DNA of 64,000 bases from Amaurobius ferox. Its lineage: Eukaryota > Arthropoda > Arachnida > Araneae > Amaurobiidae. Location: NCBI GenBank assembly GCA_951213105.1, contig OX578145.1, positions 14,286,534 through 14,350,533 of the forward strand, in the 5' to 3' direction. Numbering within the stretch: the stretch's first letter is position 1; each line of letters starts with the position of its first letter. The notes below the pieces were generated by a model that did not search any database, had not been told where the DNA came from, and saw nothing but the letters and a program-made list of their open reading frames with translations. Below are positions 47,481 to 58,686 of this stretch, piece after piece. The translations under genes were made by a program, and so were the position numbers.

Positions 47481-48404
47481 TATCAAACGATGTTGATTTT
47501 ATACGAAGAAGTAAGTGAGATATGGCGACATAATGATACAATGATTGCAATTAATTTTGTCAAATAAGACTCCACTAAAATGAAGATAAATGTTGATGTT
47601 TTGTTATATTCCTTGGAAAGACAGGAAACACTAGATTCGTTTTCAGCAGTCAGCCGTTGCAATTTTAGCACTAACTGTTTTAGCAATCACGACTAACCAT
47701 AGACATTCAGCTATCTGAAATTGAACCAGTATAATGAAAAGAAAATGTTTTCTAAGAAAACAATGAATCTGCGGGATGACTGTAATCGCTAGGATCACTA
47801 CTTGAATTGTAACAAACAATGTAAAACATTTGCCAGCATGTTACTGAGAGTTTCAATGAAATCATCCGTCCGTAATGGGATAATAGGGAGTAAGGTTCCA
47901 GGTAGTTAGGATAACATAAAAATACAAAAATAACTCTGATACGTTGATTATCTGATAATTTCAGAAATGAAGCTGTAACTTTCACGAAAGCTTGTAATTG
48001 TGGCTTTTCTTATCAGTTTTGCCGAAATTACCAATAAAGTAGCTGAAAAATGAGCAAATGTAACAGAATATTTTACAATGAAGATGCTGGATTAGAACAT
48101 GCTCAAGACTATGTTGAGCTAAAAGGCTATGTTTGTGTTTGTACATAATAAAGTGTGTTTGTTTATAAGTGTCTCCTCATAAAAAAATATTTTTACCGCA
48201 GTAAAAATATATGTTTTTCCCAATACAATTGATTCAGCGTACAGTATCCATACGTTTTAGCCTGGGAATGTAACTATAGATAATACTATAACCTGATAAT
48301 CTCGTAAATATAGATAACCCGATTATTAACCCGATATTAGAGCAATGCTATCGACTGCATCCAGGATACACATATACGCGATCACTGCTAATCAACAATA
48401 AAAA
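47481..48404. other. No recognised feature
   Basis: AT-rich sequence between the two duplicated segments; no supported genes. Confidence 0.35.
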
Positions 48405-48734
48405 ATATTATTAACTGGCAATACATGCATTTGCTTTCAGAAAAACTTTTCAGCAATCAAGGAATCCATTAAAAAAATGCACATTATTGATAAAAATATA
48501 TGCACCCACAAAAATATTAAGCTAGAGCCGTGAAATTCGGCGTACAAACTTCGATTTAAGTGTTATGCAAATGATCGCATTATTAGCGATAATGATGCTA
48601 TAGAGCGCATGAGAACGACGCATCGTGCAGCATTTAAAACAACCGATGTTCTCACTCACTGGTAATGGAGTTTCTGCTGGGATACTGCAAGTTGTCTGCA
48701 AAGATAACTTTAAGACATACTCGACTATACTCGT

Positions 48735-50003
48735 TTGTCGGATTTAGAGAGAGAGAGGTCACATCATAGGTTTAAGGGAATCTGGTAGGTCCAACAGAAA
48801 TGTCAATCGCCATCTTGGCTATAGTGATATGGTTATTGCTCAGTGTTGACAACAGTAGATCAGAGAAGTCCTATGTAATCATCCCAGAGACTCAGAACGC
48901 CCCAGTCAGACTACTGCTTGAGAGGATCTTGCTGTCAGGAAAAGAGCAGCGCCCACACCAATGGCGTCGCTATTCGTCATTCAAAGGCATTTGTCATACT
49001 TCATGTATCATGCATAAAAGGAAACTGTTCGGAAACGACTGAAAAAATGTGGAATTAGCAGTCGACATCCTCTAAGTCACCTTTCATTGAACCACTAATG
49101 TAGGCAGAGTCGTCTAGATTGGTGCCAAGCTCAATCAAGCTGGACAGGGTCTGATTAGAGGCTTTAACAAAGAATCCAGATTCTCTGTCAGTACTGATGA
49201 TCGTTGTATAGTGTATGGAGAAGGAGTTGCGATTCTGATCCAGCATTTGTTATCAAGAGACACATTTTCATTACACGTAGTGTGACAGACTGGGAAAACA
49301 CCTCGTGGGACAGCCGATCTCCTCTAGTTCCTGTTTGGTTTATTTTTGGGGCGGGTTTCTAGCTTGCTGGTAGGGGCTTCGGTCTTCTCCTTCTGCGTTC
49401 CTCTTCGGACTTGGCGGCCTGCCTCGCTCGGCGGAATGGTGGTCTGCTGTTCCCTTCGTGTTCCGGGTGATACACGCGCTGTGTGATTGAGTCGGCGGTT
49501 TTCACCGTCCGCATGATCTGGGTGTCTCATTCTTCCTGTTTCGTGCTGGGGTCAACCATTTTTCCCGGCCGGGAATTAAGTAGCTATATGTCTCTTTTAG
49601 GTGAGTCTGCCGGTCTCGGTCGTAGAATCTCCTATAGTTGCGCTGAAAACCAAAATGACGGCTTATGCCAACGATATTCTGTAACCGAATGTTCTGTCTA
49701 TGTCAAACCACCCATGTTCTATTTACCAACAAGACAACGCTCTATCACATATTGCACGACTTTCTCATCAATGTCTTTGAGAATTTAATAACCGCCCATG
49801 GTCGTTCAGGCCACCTATCACCAATAAAATACCTCTGCGATATATTGAGAAGGCAATTGCAGACTTCGAAGAATACCACGGAATTAGCTGACCAGTTGAA
49901 ATATTGGTGGAAGAATCTTCCGAAAATGAACAACGTAAATGACTCTATGCCGAACCGAATATACGCTTATATAGCTGCCAAGGGACGATTTATCACTCAC
50001 TAA
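48735..50003 (+). pseudogene. Tc1-like transposase pseudogene
   Basis: Pieces in several frames are RLSDLERE, GLRESGRSNRNVNRHLGYSD (helix-turn-helix region), LKKCGISSRHPLSHLSL, WENTSWDSRSPLV, then after the nested insertion SPIVALKTKMTAYANDIL, YQQDNALSHIARLSHQ (catalytic Asp kept), SPIKYLCDILRRQLQTSKNT, LADQLKYWWKNLP and DSMPNRIYAYIAAKGRF. The catalytic Glu of the PIExLW motif is Lys here (PIKYLC). Multiple stops and frameshifts; inactive. Confidence 0.92.
49330..49626. mobile_element. Unclassified 297-bp GC-rich insertion with 13-bp TSD
   Basis: ATCTCCTCTAGTT (49317-49329) and ATCTCCTATAGTT (49627-49639) flank it. The duplicated codons are SPLV/SPIV of the Tc1 transposase, so the boundaries are precise. 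On the minus strand the insert ends in an A-rich stretch CCCCAAAAATAAACCAAACA and carries a 68-codon Arg/Glu/Pro-rich frame (49324-49530, including KEKTEAPTSKLETRPKNKPN). This fits a 5'-truncated retroposon copied from a GC-richer source, but I do not recognise it. Confidence 0.7.
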
Positions 50004-51128
50004 AATGTTATATTCCTGTTTCCACCACTTCTTAATAAAACGTTTTCGTTTGCTTCCAAATTATGATCATTTGCATATCTCACAAAAACGATACATACAT
50101 GCTAAGTTTCACGGCTGTGGCTCAATTTATTATGGATACATATATTTTTGTAACGAAGTTTATATCTATCTCCTTTTTTCACTTTTAATAGAGTGGAGAA
50201 ATAAAAAAATCATTCCGTTAAAAATCTATCTCGGACATTTTTATCGGAATCATATAAATTTTGGACACATTATTAATTGTAATTATATATACTTATATTT
50301 TAAACATACCTGAAAGATATAATATAAAAATTATGAAATTTAAAATGTTCAGTTCAGTCTCTACCTTCAAAATAAAATAAATTACTCTCAAATAATTGAT
50401 TACACTCCACTTCAGATAGCAAGTAGCTGGACACACCTGATTTCCTTTGCTGATAGCATTATTGGATTTATACGAGTGGCGTAAGTTTGGAGAAATTTGT
50501 TTGTAAGTAATTAAAAATCTATCATTCTTTTTAAGTTCTCAGCAAATCATGAACCCTTCAATATATCGAACTTCTATTTAAGACAAGCTTTTTATTTTCA
50601 ACAACGAAATTTGAATTTTAAATTTCTGGAGATTGATACTCACGCACACACATAATAGGCCACCTTAATGTTGATTTAAATTACTATAAAGAAATGCTGC
50701 ACACTTCAGTTCGCTATTCTTATAATTACGCCCAATGGTTCCCAATTGTATAAGCAAAAACACTTATTTATTGACCATGATCAAAACTTCATTCCCCAGT
50801 TTTTGGTACTCTTGAGTGAGAAATAAAGTAATCGTCTTAATTAACTTCCATACTGTCATGCGGAAATCACAAATGATGGCTCCAGAAGAAGTCTGAAGTA
50901 TTCACTGGAACGTAAACTAGATTTGAGGGCGGAAATTGGGCTGTTTCGGAAGCTCGCTCTGCGGATGGAGATAATAATAAGGGTAAAATATGTTTCCAAT
51001 TCTTATTAAATTGACTTTTAAGAGGACGCAAATTGGATATCACGATAAAATGTTTGAACAATACATGTAATGAACACAAATGTTTCATAAATAAATTTGT
51101 CATGCAAAGCAATTTTATAACGAAAAAA

Positions 51129-52075
51129 ATCTGATGTGGGCAAAACATGACTTTCCTTATATAATGCAATGAATTTAATACTTTTACTGTTAAAAAATGC
51201 TATTCTTATATTAGATACTTATATGCTTTCAAAGATATTGAATTTTCTTCAATTAGTCGCCATTTTCATTGATTTAGCGTCATTTTTATCCATTTGGCGA
51301 GATTTTTGTTAATTTGGCAACAATTTAAAATGTCGCCAAGTTGTCGGCATTCCGCCAAATTCGTCGCCAAAATCTCGCCAAGCGTTATGGACGGAGAAAT
51401 AAGTTATTCTTACGGCAGATAAATGACTATTTGCGTTCAAATACAAAAGTATTACTTAAAGTATCTTTTTTCATGAATGGAACGAGCTAGATCCACGAGA
51501 ATGGTGTCACCCAATTTATCGCATGGTATTACATATGAAAAGTGAACATGTTTCTCAATAGGAAATATTTTTATTTTATTTTATATGAGTTTTTGATAAT
51601 TTTTTTGAAAAATGTGCAATATCTCAAGAACGGTTCATGTTAGCGTTCTAAAATTTATGTCAATCGTTTTCTAATGAAAAACTACATAAGACATGTCTAT
51701 TTTCGTAACTTTATTAGCGGTTTTGATTTTTTGACGATTTTTTCAAAATTTCACCCGAAAATTTAAGGGAGTTCTGACCATTTGATTGCGTATACAAACA
51801 ATAGGCTTCCAGTGTTTACGGATTATGATTTTTGTACCAAATTTCTTTCGAATCGGTCCATTCTTTCGTCAGTTATCGTCTCCAAAGACTCACTGACACA
51901 CACATACACACACACACACACACATACTTTCACACACACACACAGACATCACTTCAAAAATGTTTGATTCGTGATCAGGGATGCTTGAAACGTGCTCTCC
52001 CGTCGAAAACTCGAATTCGAATTTTCGACCCCGTCACAATACTTTCCTTATACATTATGTATATAAGGAAAGTAA
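51129..52075 (+). mobile_element. (CA)n-bearing element, copy C
   Basis: Starts ATCTGATGTGGGCAAAACAT and follows copies A and B closely. It carries a short (CA)n run (about 51895-51945) and GATGCTTGAAACGTGCTCTC, and ends with the hairpin TTTCCTTATACATTATGTAT-ATAAGGAAAGTAA. A and C share the same 3' terminus, which helps define the element boundary. Confidence 0.85.
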
Positions 52076-52671
52076 TAAATATGGATATTTTCTGAGAGTA
52101 ATATAAGTATTATTAAACATTCAAATTCACAAAAATATACATGGTAAGGAAAAACGTGTAACAAAAGGATCATATACTGCTATATCGCTGAATAGTAATT
52201 CTTTTTGTGGTTGATTTTCTAATTAAGCTTCAGAGTAATTCAGTTACATGTTAAGAAATCCATGAAAATACAACACTCTCTGCTTGTCAAATAATACTAT
52301 GCATGCTCTTCCATTGAAAACAGCAGTACCTATGCACGGGCTCTTTTATTTTACTGATTAGCAAGGAATAAAGGAGTAGTCACGATCACATCTTAGCAAA
52401 CGCTCCCTGCAGGTGCATTTTGTGAGTTTAAACTTGTTTAGTACTGCCTAAAAATGAAATAGAACACTTCTGCTTGTAGATTGGCGTCACATGATTCATC
52501 ATCCAGACTCAACCACTCCCCAAGACTCAACAGTCAGAATGTCATCATAGGAAAATGGTTTTAAAAAAAGAGCAGATATGTGAATTTTGCCGAAGGGAGA
52601 TGTTTCAATGCAGGTCATTCTAAGTTGAACTACCACATTTATGCCATATGCTTAATAAAATTAAAACCTAG
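52076..52671. other. No recognised feature
   Basis: No supported feature. Confidence 0.35.
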
Positions 52672-52775
52672 CATTTGCATTTACAGCTGAGGGATATAAT
52701 TTGAAATTATAATCCTATACCACCATCATTTGCATTAACAGCTGAGGGATATAATTTGAAAGTATAATCCTGTAA
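52672..52775. repeat. Tandem duplication of about 57 bp
   Basis: CATTTGCATT-ACAGCTGAGG followed by GATATAATTTGAAA-TATAATCCT occurs twice, with a few differences. Confidence 0.9.
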
Positions 52776-52939
52776 TCCTAAATGCAAAATTATATATTTA
52801 TAACCAAAACAGCTATTTAAAAATCTTGGCAGAAATTTCAATTTGAAAATGCATAACTGTCCTAAAGTGCGTTGTTCTGGTAGAATTGTCCTGACAATAA
52901 TAAAACACAAAAGAAAATAAGAGACACAAAAACTAAGCG

Positions 52940-53055
52940 ATTAATGTAATAATAAAATATTACTATAATAAGATATTATTGTAATAAGAATATGTTATTG
53001 TAATAACAATATGTTATTGTAATAATAATATAGTATTGCAATAATAATATATTAC
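52940..53055. repeat. Short tandem repeat, unit about 19 bp (TTATTGTAATAA-TATG)
   Basis: Five to six units of AATATGTTATTGTAATAA-type sequence. It lies at the 3' end of the minus-strand SINE that follows and may have grown from its tail. Confidence 0.85.
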
Positions 53056-53343
53056 TCCTTCGTCGAACCAGACCATCCGAATTACCCGAAGGTTCAAGAT
53101 ATCTTATTTATTTCGACGGCCGAGAAATTCAATCCAATTTAGACTGGAATCCAATGTAATGGCATCCATAGGAATCGTACCTTCCTTCCTCTATCTCAAA
53201 TCTCTAGAAAGGACATGCGGACCCACATATTTAACGTGCTCGTACTCCGCGTAAACACGGAGACAGTCTGAACAGAGCCGGGAATCGAACTCGGGTCGTT
53301 AGAGTGCAATCCCCGTAAGCTAACAACTGAACTGTCCACCTTT
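53049..53343 (-). mobile_element. tRNA-derived SINE, near full length
   Basis: On the minus strand the head has GGTGGACAGTTCAGTTGTTA (box A region) and CCGAGTTCGATTCCCGG (a near-perfect box B). The body runs to CCAGTCTAAATTGGATTGAA, and the tail reads CTCGGCCGTCGAAAT, then TTCGGATGGTCTGGTTCGAC. The internal polymerase III promoter looks better kept than in the copy at 10866. The 3' stem (GGCCGTC-GAA with TTCGGATGGTC) can form. No clear target duplication. Confidence 0.85.
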
Positions 53344-53944
53344 ATAATATCCTACTTATAATCAAATTATTGTCGGTTTTAAATTAATTATTAATTTTAG
53401 GAAACTTGTATCTCTCGTTGTCGGTCCGCAGACCCCACCAATGCATTATGGAAAAACTTATTTGTAACGCTCTAAAATTTTGCTGAAAAAAATAGCATCC
53501 AATTGCACAACAAAGAGCTGTATAATCTTTAAATGGGAAATCATTTCAATAAGAAAAACATTAGTATTGATACAGATCCCAACTTCCCCTTACAAAAATC
53601 AATTTAGTAATGTATTCGCAATACAAGTGTTATATCCATTGTCAACGAAATTTTAAAATGCTAATTTTAAGGAGTGCGATTACTTTAAAATTAAGAGACT
53701 AACTGATTACCACGACAGTCGATAATCCATGCTTGAAATTTTGACAAAATCAAAATTGTTAATATTATCCTCATAAATTCAATAATTCATAAGAAATACG
53801 AAAATACCTTGACTCTTTATCATTTTCTCATTAGTCATTTAGAGATGAGATTTAAATTTTCCAAAAGTTGAGGACTCGTACGAACGTATACCAATTTGCT
53901 GCTAAAACAATCAGAAATTTCTACCCAACACACATCTTGTTATT
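53344..53944. other. No recognised feature
   Basis: AT-rich; nothing supported. Confidence 0.35.
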
Positions 53945-54400
53945 CAGTGTCTCTTCACTCAAATCGTAGAGTAAATGTTCATTCATGCAAATCATAGACT
54001 TAATTATCATTTATGAAAATCGGAGCGTAAGTGTTCATTCATGTAAATAGTAGAGTAAGTGTTCATTTATACAAATAATAGAATACATTTTCATTAGGCA
54101 AATCGTAGAGCAGTGTTCATTCATCCAAATCATAGAATACATTTTCATTCATGAAAATCGTAGTGTACGTTTTCCTTTATGCAAATCTTAGAGTAGATAT
54201 TCATTCACGGAAATCGTAGTGTACGTTTCCATTTAGACAGATCGTAGAGTATGTATTCATTTATGCAAATTGTAGAGTTTATGTTCATTTACGCAAATCG
54301 TAGAGTACGTTTTTATTCATGCAAATCGTAGAGTAAGTGCTCATTCATTCAAATCGAAGAGTAAGTGTTCATTCATGGACAAGTCTAATAGTAAGTGATG
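53945..54400. repeat. 28-bp minisatellite, about 16 units
   Basis: The unit is GTTCATTCATGCAAATCGTA followed by GAGTAAGT, with scattered substitutions and some 27/29-bp variants. There is no reading frame across it. Confidence 0.92.
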
Positions 54401-54892
54401 GCATTTGTAAGAAGTGTGTATTTCTTGAAACTCCTTTTTCTTTCTCTAGCAGAATTCATTCCTCACCTTAGCATCCATTGGCTCAAAGACCTACTTCGCA
54501 CTCTTGTACATGTTAAGTTCATTCGCTTAAATTTTTTTGCACTTATTATTCCTCTTAGTTCTGCATTTCATCATATATTTAAATGCTGATAGATATACCC
54601 TGATTCGTCCTTAATAAATATCAGGGACAATCTAACGTCAGTCGGGGGACATATATTATCTTTCATTGATGAATTTATTTTAAGTTTATTGTCTGGCGCT
54701 TAGTGCTTATCGTTGAATACTATATAGTTTTATTCCTAAACGTTCTTCTTTTGTTCTCATTTCATATATCAATGCTTTCAATAAAAATCTTGCTATCACA
54801 ATATTTTTGTCGCATTGCATTTTTTGCAGCATAGCACTAAGAGACATGGTGACAATCCCATGTTTACACAAATATCAATTCAATTTTTAAAA
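54401..54892. other. No recognised feature
   Basis: A 64-codon frame (54395-54589) has no motif. Otherwise AT-rich. Confidence 0.35.
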
Positions 54893-55085
54893 GTCTGATA
54901 TGGACAGCACATGACTTTCATCATAGATTCAAATTAAATTTTCTTCATTTTTTTTAGAATCCATTAAATTAAATTAGTTGCGCAAATTGACAATGATGCA
55001 CATTTGAAATGACATCCAAATTAGGCTGTTTTACTACATATTTTTCATTTAGCAACTTATCTCCATTTTACGACGTTGTTAGACC
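54893..55085 (+). mobile_element. 5'-end fragment of the (CA)n-bearing element
   Basis: GTCTGATATGGACAGCACAT followed by GACTTTC matches the 5' end of copies A-C. Similarity fades within about 190 bp. Confidence 0.6.
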
Positions 55086-55187
55086 TAAAACTAATCGGCA
55101 CCATGGTGGCATAAAAATAACTTACCCACTAATTTTTGCGAAATTTTATCCAATAGATTTTAAGATGTAGTGAACATCGTATCTTGC

Positions 55188-55263
55188 TGCCTCAACGGGG
55201 AATCAAAAACCCTGGAACTTCGAATTGGCCAGTCGACGTTCTACCGCTGAGCTAGTGAAACAA
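55188..55263 (-). repeat. tRNA-like SINE head, copy 1
   Basis: On the minus strand it reads CACTAGCTCAGCGGTAGAAC (box A) and GGGTTTTTGATTCCCCG (box B-like) ending GTTGAGGCAG. The 5' end does not pair with the 3' acceptor side, so it is a tRNA-derived repeat and not a gene. It is homologous to 55528-55597. Confidence 0.6.
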
Positions 55264-55600
55264 AATTGCAAATTCCCATCTTTGACGTGCACTCTGCATT
55301 CTCCTCCCTCTAATGTCAGATTGCCGGGCAACTAACAATCTGACTGACCATCTCCTGTTATTTTTACCCCAGGTTAGCCGCCTGCTATACTACTATTTTA
55401 CCCATGTTATTATCCTGCGTGGTCATTGTCCCCCAAATTTGAAATCGGCGCTCAATCTTCCAAAGTCAACTAAATTTGTGCTAGTAGTTCTAGGATCACT
55501 TTCAGGCCTCCGATCGTAAAGAGCCTTTCTGCCTCAACTGGGAATCGAACCCTAGATCTCCGAACTGACCAAACGACGCTGAGCTATTGGGACAGAATTT
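55264..55600 (-). mobile_element. Putative second tRNA-derived SINE
   Basis: The minus-strand head at 55528-55597 reads CAATAGCTCAGCG and GGGTTCGATTCCCAG followed by TTGAGGCAG, a perfect box B. A GC-richer body of about 260 bp follows, ending near the tRNA-like unit at 55188-55263. The head differs from that of the SINE at 10866 and 53049, so this is a different family. Boundaries are uncertain. Confidence 0.5.
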
Positions 55601-56139
55601 CAAGTTCCTTCTTTTGAAGTAGCCTCTGCTAGGTACACAAACAAACAGAACTTCAGTACGGCATGAAAACGCAGTTGATTATTAAATGACAGAGGACTGA
55701 AAGAATTATTTTCTTAAATTTTATTGTAAATTACTTCACTCTTACTAAAATTGAAAAATAGGCATATTTACTTAATTGATGTCATCTGTGCAAAAACTAT
55801 GCGAATCGGATAAAAATTTCCCGTGTTAGGATATTATTCTGATTTTCTTATTTATTTTATTAAACCTTTAAACACGAACGCCTGTTTTATCTCAATAAAA
55901 ACTTAAAAATAAAGACATTAACCTAAGGTTATTTTGCAATTGTGCATGTGTGATTTTTATACGTGTAGCACAGGTACTATGCGAGTGCATACGCCGATAT
56001 TCAGTAGCGGGATACGAATTAATGGGAACGTTTTTGCAGCGACCCTGTTTCATTGACATTTCACTCGAATGTAACATTGTGTATAATGGAAGAGAGATCA
56101 GAAATTAAACAGATGATCCCTGAGAATGGGATACACAAT
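55601..56139. other. No recognised feature
   Basis: Nothing supported. Confidence 0.35.
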
Positions 56140-56640
56140 TTGTGCCAGGTTCCCTCTACAAACACCTGCAACGGATGCGGCCCCGCGCCCCTTTGCCGCT
56201 CAAGAGACGATTTTTTTTAAGTTTCATAGGGCGCCGATGCTTGGTTACTAACGAAGATGACCTTATTGACCGCCCCGGTATCATATATCCTATGAAAGCG
56301 TTGAAAGTGTCTGAAGACGGCCTCACAAAGTTATCAATTTATGGGCTCCCACCGATATTAAGGATCACACCGAACCAATGGGGACACCATGGGGCGTGTG
56401 TTTAACAATAAGCTGTGGCATTGGACAACAGGGGCACCAAAATAGAGGAGGTAATAATTTAAGTACTAATAGAGATAGCTTTGAATTTAGGGAAGTGTCT
56501 GGGACTTGACTTTAAGACTCGGGGTGTGTAGAACGAACAGACCCAAAGGGGCAGAGTCAAAGACCTTTAAAGTCGCTACCCGGGACCACACGACGCCCCG
56601 CTACACAATGGATGGCCTGTAAGTTATGACAAAACTATGC
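56140..56640. other. GC-rich island of unknown origin
   Basis: Composition contrasts sharply with the AT-rich flanks. An 87-codon plus-strand frame (56142-56405) starts MPGSLYKHLQRMRPRAPLPL and contains LPPILRITPNQWGHHG. It shows no family I recognise. It may be an internal piece of a retroelement or another foreign insertion; no TSD or terminal repeats were found. Confidence 0.3.
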
Positions 56641-57347
56641 CAACGTGCCGTAAGGGCGAAGTTAGTTGAAACCTATACACTGGCTACGCGTTCTACAATC
56701 ACATAATGAATCCACACCACTTCGCTTCCACAATCACATAGTGAATGATCGACGAGCTGCTGGATACGTCCATGCGAAAATTCGCTTTTTAACTTTCTGG
56801 TAATTTCATGTTTTTGAAATACTGACTTTCGGGGCGTCGTTTGCTTACAATTCAAAATCATTTAAGTATTAGCAATTTCATTTCCCAGATTTTTAACCCC
56901 CATTTAAAACAAATCTTAACATTTCATACTCAGAATTCGAATTTTAAATTCCTGGACAGATACACAGGGCTGGACACGTTTAAAATTTTTGTGATTCTCA
57001 CCAACAATATGAAATATCTTGTAAACGGCGCATGTTATAGATTTGATAAATGATACCATTTGTTTCAAGGCTAAAATTATATACACCGTTTCCAAGTTTT
57101 TGGTATTCATTAATACTTTTTTTTAGCACTCGTCAACCTTTATTCACATTACGTACTTCTGCTCATACCTATTACTTATGCTTCTTACAGATATATTTTT
57201 GCCATTTACAGATATGCACATTTGTACAATATTGAAAAAAAATGGATTATTTAATCCAATTAATTTATATTGTTTTTTACTATCAACTCTTTTGGTAATT
57301 TAATAGCATTCGTTTTAAATCGTTTAAATTTCCTTGAAATCAATAGG
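56641..57347. other. No gene; possible third copy of the 46/50-kb repeat
   Basis: Near 56930-57105, AATTTTAAATTCCTGGACAG and CCAAGTTTTTGGTATTC echo the order found at 50612 and 50791. Similarity is weak. Confidence 0.3.
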
Positions 57348-57384
57348 CAACGAAATAATCGATCAACAATCGATTATTTCGTTG
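57348..57384. repeat. Perfect hairpin, 16-bp stem, 5-base loop
   Basis: CAACGAAATAATCGAT, loop CAACA, ATCGATTATTTCGTTG. No T-run follows and there is no gene nearby, so a terminator role is not suggested. Confidence 0.9.
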
Positions 57385-58591
57385 AATCGATATATTTATT
57401 TGGGATATATTCTCCCCAAACACTGACAGAACGACAGGCCAACAGATATCGTTAGAAATTCAAATATGAAACATTTGGAGTGGGAGTCTTTATTTGACTT
57501 TTTTATGCATTCATTTCCCGATTTGGATGTATAAGAATTATATTATCAGAAATATAATATAAGGTGGATATTTTTCAGATATCGTACCTAAGTTATCATT
57601 TAAAAACATTGTGTAAATATTACTTAAAAGTTTACTTTTAAGTTGGCAACAGCTTAATGACGCACACTCAAACACACAATTACAGACAGATAGACAGAGA
57701 GATTATTCCAAAGTGTTCAAAACGGTTTCTACAGGACTTACGATGACAAAATCACGAATGAAAAAAATGTATGGAAAGTTCTAGTTTCTGTGTACAAAAG
57801 TACAATCGATTGATTTGTATTCAGGGACGGTTAAAACTTGTAATCAAAGCATCCATCGAATTCTGAGTTGAATTTTTTCATTTCACCTCAATACTTCCCC
57901 TGTATATGTACCATGCATAATAGAGAAAACGACATGCGTAAGAAGAAACTATATTTGTCGAAGGAAAAAAAAATTGCTTTTCACACTTTGTGAAATTCCC
58001 TCGAATTAGTGTCACTGTTCTAGAAGTATGTGCGGCAATTACGTAGAAAAATGAAATGGGAAAATCCCCTTCCCCCTCGCTGTTATTGTCAGAATGAGGT
58101 GCAATCTTCGTCTCACTCAAGATTCTCGGAACAGCTGTCAAGCTCACACGCACGACGCTTTTGAAGGACCAGATAATTTATGGAAAGGGAAATGCTCTTA
58201 ATTCGTTTGCCAATATCAAATAGTCTGCTTCTGCGTAGTGAGATTAAAATAATAAATATAAAATCTGAAGTGTTAAAACACCGGGTCAGCTTCAGCTGGT
58301 TGTGTTTAATAAAAAATAACTTGCAATATCAATAGGTGGTGATCGCGCACTATCACTCTATGCGGCCGGGGACGTCCGAAATCAGTGCATGCAATTCGAG
58401 TACACACGCTGCAAGTGAATGCGATACGAATACGATAAATTCAACACCCATAGCCCCTCCTATTCCTTCCGAGAGGTTGGTGGCAGCATAAGGTTCCTGG
58501 GAATGCACACACACACACACACAAACTGGGTTCCGCATAAACATATAGTACGTATTTTGTACGAAATATATTTATCGTATCTTTTGCTTCT
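57385..58591. other. No gene; short (CA)n at 58505-58523
   Basis: AT-rich with ACAGACAGATAGACAGAGAG near 57684 and a small CA run at 58505-58523. No other feature supported. Confidence 0.35.
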
Positions 58592-58686
58592 ATGGGGACC
58601 GTTTAATTTGGGTTCTGTCTGTCGTGACTGTCCAAACATATACTGTACCTCACAACTTCGGGTAGATTAGACGGCCTGGGTCGAAA
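58592..58686 (+). mobile_element. SINE 3' fragment
   Basis: GGGGACCGTTTAATTTGGGT, GACTGTCCAA and ACTTCGGGTAGATTAGACGG followed by CCTGGGTCGAAAGA match the end of the SINE at 10866-11172. No TSD found; older copy. Confidence 0.6.

Larger units (their letters stand above)
48501..50140 (+). mobile_element. Tc1-like transposon, 1,640 bp, with a nested 297-bp insertion
   Basis: The left end TGCACCCACAAAAATATTAA with GCTAGAGCCGTGAAA, and the right end TTTCACGGCTGTGGCTCAAT with TTATTATGGATACA, are inverted repeats extending about 80 bp (to ATGCAAATGATC / GATCATTTGCAT). TA flanks both ends (48499-48500 and 50141-50142). The interior is a broken transposase gene disrupted by a second insertion at 49330-49626. 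Confidence 0.88.
48405..51000 (+). repeat. Segmental duplication, copy 2, split by a Tc1-like element
   Basis: The left part (48405-48500: TTTGCTTTCAGAAAA, GGAATCCATTA) and the right part (50143-51000) together match 46480-47480. The Tc1 element lies between them at a TA, so it inserted after the duplication, and copy 1 shows the empty site. Confidence 0.75.

Noticed and set aside
53270..53343. Possible functional tRNA gene on the minus strand (also 55188-55263, 55528-55597, 39346-39412)
   Set aside because: Box A and box B are visible but acceptor and D-arm pairing fails, and SINE bodies follow; these are tRNA-derived repeats.
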